Assembly (NCBI GenBank): GCA_964625245.1
Contig: CAZVAN010000032.1
Coordinates: forward strand, 1 to 6,629
Length of the DNA: 6,629 nt
From: CAZVAN01 sp964625245
GTDB taxonomy: Bacteria; Patescibacteriota; Saccharimonadia; Saccharimonadales; UBA10212
Direction: 5' to 3'
Part shown: positions 5,960-6,629 of the stretch, one piece after another
How the letters are laid out: the number at the start of each line of letters is the position of its first letter
How positions within the stretch are numbered: the first letter of the stretch is position 1
Translations under genes and position numbers: made by a program
Notes under the pieces: generated by a model
What the model was told of the DNA's origin: nothing
Databases searched by the model: none
What the model saw: the letters and a program-made list of their open reading frames with translations, nothing else

Positions 5960-6285
5960 TTTCGAGTCCTCCTTGGAAAGTAGTTCCAGAAAATTAGAGT
6001 TACAGTAACAATATAAAGTGTTACGAAAACTAAAAATCCGTATTCCTCAAGGGGAAGATAGGCAATCCTTGGACCGATGCAGCAATCTCTAGGCCATTCC
6101 CAAACCTTAGTTAAATAAGCTACTACATCCCAAGGAACGCTGAAGATTAGTGCGGCGATAACAGCTTTAAAATAGATGATTTTATATCGTATTAGTAGAT
6201 TCCAGAAGAAAAACCACAATATACTCATCGGCAACAGCACGAACCAAACTAACCATGTGAAGTAAGGTGAAAAAATATAGTGCAT
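5956..6285 (-). CDS. Lycopene cyclase domain protein, first subunit (CrtYc-like)
   Basis: The 109-aa product has three predicted helices: about 9-32, 38-58 and 80-102. The signature is clear: FSVPWDVVAYLTKVWEWP (48-65) with Asp53 after helix 2, then IGPRIAYLPLEEYGF (70-84) carrying the PLEE pair Glu80-Glu81 at the start of helix 3. This is the CarR/CrtYc lycopene cyclase domain, whose acidic pair is thought to protonate the polyene. Single-domain genes in tandem are the heterodimeric form known from Actinobacteria (CrtYc plus CrtYd). The gene is AT-rich by hand count (about 32-40% G+C per line), lower than the smpB-exonuclease region. The ATG at 6285 has no well-spaced SD, though a weak promoter lies just upstream. 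The TGA stop overlaps the GTG of the next gene. Product binding in the membrane is expected; no other carotenoid gene lies in this window. Confidence 0.8.
   Translation of the reverse strand: MHYIFSPYFTWLVWFVLLPMSILWFFFWNLLIRYKIIYFKAVIAALIFSVPWDVVAYLTKVWEWPRDCCIGPRIAYLPLEEYGFLVFVTLYIVTVTLIFWNYFPRRTRK
5968..5974 (-). promoter_or_regulatory. Shine-Dalgarno (AAGGAGG) for the second lycopene cyclase subunit
   Basis: On the minus strand AAGGAGG lies 8 nt before the GTG at 5959, inside the end of the first subunit gene. It supports the GTG start and independent ribosome loading on the second gene, in contrast to the SD-poor first gene. Confidence 0.75.
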
Positions 6286-6308
6286 TTTTATTTTTGCTAA
6301 CTTCCTAT

Positions 6309-6337
6309 ATTTAACAACAGGGCAATGAAATGTTCAA
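6309..6337 (-). promoter_or_regulatory. Weak putative promoter of the lycopene cyclase pair
   Basis: On the minus strand TTGAAC (6337-6332) is followed by 17 bp and TTAAAT (6314-6309). Each hexamer matches consensus at 4 of 6 positions. Transcription would begin near 6302, giving a leader of about 16 nt without a clear SD. It lies between the tRNA and the genes, so readthrough from the tRNA transcript is an alternative. Confidence 0.3.
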
Positions 6338-6344
6338 TAGCTAT

Positions 6345-6350
6345 AAAAAA
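6345..6350 (-). terminator. T6 tract directly after tRNA-Leu
   Basis: On the minus strand the encoded CCA end of the tRNA is followed at once by six T residues. The GC-rich acceptor and T-arm helices upstream could act as the hairpin of an intrinsic terminator. Whether it truly terminates, or lets transcription continue into the lycopene cyclase genes, cannot be seen from sequence. Confidence 0.35.
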
Positions 6351-6435
6351 TGGTGGGTGAGGAGGGAATCGAACCCTCAATCCGTAAGGAACACGATTTT
6401 GAGTCGTGCGCGTATACCAGTTCCGCCACTCACCC
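6351..6435 (-). tRNA. tRNA-Leu (anticodon CAA), CCA encoded
   Basis: On the minus strand the acceptor stem GGGTGAG (6435-6429) pairs with CTCACCC (6361-6355), followed by discriminator A (6354) and an encoded CCA (6353-6351). The anticodon stem CACGA/TCGTG encloses the loop CTCAAAA, with anticodon CAA at 6401-6399 and A37, reading UUG leucine codons. A long variable arm with a TCC/GGA stem follows, as in class II tRNAs, and the T arm is GAGGG-TTCGATT-CCCTC. All arms pair, so the gene is intact. It lies 5 nt downstream of a GNRA hairpin and 35 nt downstream of the candidate structured RNA, probably in one precursor. Confidence 0.95.
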
Positions 6436-6440
6436 TCGTC

Positions 6441-6454
6441 GAAGCTTGCGCTTC
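6441..6454 (-). other. GNRA-capped hairpin just upstream of tRNA-Leu
   Basis: On the minus strand GAAGC (6454-6450), loop GCAA (6449-6446) and GCTTC (6445-6441) form a 5-bp stem with a GNRA tetraloop. Only the minus-strand RNA gives the GNRA loop; the plus strand would have TTGC. It ends 5 nt before the tRNA 5' end and may affect precursor processing. Confidence 0.5.
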
Positions 6455-6469
6455 TTGCATTTCGCTTTA

Positions 6470-6574
6470 GCCAATCTGCCTAAAGCTCAGTCTTAAGCTA
6501 TTCTTCTCCTCTCAAAATTTCAAACAGCGACGCTTGGTTTAAAATTTTGTTTCCTTGCTCCGGAACAGATTGGC
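6470..6574 (-). ncRNA. Candidate structured RNA, no recognised family
   Basis: Read as minus-strand RNA, this 105-nt stretch is closed by a perfect 9-bp helix, GCCAATCTG (6574-6566) with CAGATTGGC (6478-6470). Inside follow a TTCC/GGAA hairpin (6565-6562 with 6554-6551, loop of 7), a 13-bp hairpin (6549-6537 with 6525-6513, loop of 11), a purine-rich unpaired tract (6512-6501), and a short AGCT/AGCT hairpin (6499-6496 with 6487-6484). The 13-bp stem contains one U-G wobble on the minus strand that would be an A-C mismatch on the plus strand, which favours the minus strand as the transcribed one. An alternative 7-bp hairpin (6486-6480 with 6470-6464) places the 3' half of the closing helix in its loop, so the RNA could switch or form a pseudoknot. 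No ORF with a plausible start is seen in it. It does not look like tmRNA, RNase P RNA or SRP RNA. Confidence 0.45.
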
Positions 6575-6581
6575 AACGCTG

Positions 6582-6597
6582 TTTATTGTACAATAAA
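6582..6597. repeat. Perfect 16-bp palindrome TTTATTGTACAATAAA
   Basis: The sequence equals its own reverse complement. Each strand contains TACAAT (plus 6589-6594, minus 6590-6585), 5 of 6 to the -10 consensus. It could therefore be a bidirectional -10 region serving the gene at 6607 and the minus-strand RNA/tRNA, or an operator for a dimeric repressor. No good -35 is seen at 16-18 bp on either side; TTGGCA at 6570-6575 is too close (13 bp). Confidence 0.5.
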
Positions 6598-6606
6598 GAT
6601 AAGCTT

Positions 6607-6629
6607 ATGGACATCAACAGTAATAACCA
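6607..6629 (+). CDS. Start of a plus-strand gene cut by the window end
   Basis: ATG at 6607 opens a frame reading MDINSNN up to the last base. There is no SD; TACAAT at 6589-6594 would place transcription start about 6 nt before the ATG, giving a leaderless message like that of the minus-strand hydrolase. With seven codons visible the product cannot be guessed and even its reality is uncertain. Confidence 0.4.

Noticed and set aside
6470..6574. tmRNA, RNase P RNA, SRP RNA or a known riboswitch
   Set aside because: None of the conserved cores of these RNAs is recognisable, and on the plus strand the region lies upstream of the likely promoter of the following gene.
1..6629. CRISPR arrays, insertion sequences, phage genes or toxin-antitoxin pairs
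   Set aside because: No regularly spaced repeats, transposase or phage motifs, or paired small toxin-antitoxin genes were seen on either strand.

Overview
The window reads as a compact, gene-dense bacterial genome of moderate G+C. It suggests the Candidate Phyla Radiation (Patescibacteria), most plausibly a Saccharibacteria-like organism. The reasons are very short or overlapping gene junctions, starts with no leader or Shine-Dalgarno (SD) sequence beside starts with strong SDs, and the sequence style of SmpB, ExoIII and the membrane-anchored glycoside-hydrolase-like protein. No marker gene fixes the lineage, so this is inference. UGA is an ordinary stop here (for example at 3491-3493), which argues against the UGA-recoding Gracilibacteria and Absconditabacteria (SR1).

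Layout. (1) 89-1198 (+): a single-pass membrane-anchored clan GH-A TIM-barrel protein with its own likely promoter. (2) 1195-2190 (-): an alpha/beta hydrolase converging on it, the two stop codons interleaved in one TTAA. Its promoter (TTGACT, 17 bp, TATAAT) indicates a leaderless mRNA starting at 2190. (3) 2238-5564 (+): a tight five-gene cluster: smpB (trans-translation), an exonuclease III homologue (DNA repair), a small AT-rich alpha/beta hydrolase, a HAD phosphatase, and a degenerate ribokinase-fold protein of the NAD(P)HX-dehydratase family. The ExoIII gene has no ATG, GTG or TTG that could give a complete protein; it appears to start at ATA, 8 nt after a perfect AGGAGG. (4) 6285-5561 (-): two overlapping genes, each with one lycopene-cyclase domain, resembling the heterodimeric CrtYc/CrtYd enzymes of Actinobacteria. 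They converge on the cluster through another shared TTAA. (5) 6351-6435 (-): tRNA-Leu(CAA) with encoded CCA. (6) 6441-6574: an intergenic region that folds well as RNA on the minus strand and may be a small structured RNA cotranscribed with the tRNA. (7) 6582-6597: a perfect 16-bp palindrome, then the start of a plus-strand gene cut off by the window end.

The + cluster mixes RNA and DNA quality control (smpB, ExoIII) with small-molecule hydrolases. The lycopene-cyclase pair is the main metabolic surprise, because no other carotenoid gene is present and a reduced episymbiont would not be expected to have the whole pathway. The most novel signals are the candidate structured RNA next to tRNA-Leu, the ATA start of the ExoIII gene, and the two-subunit lycopene cyclase.
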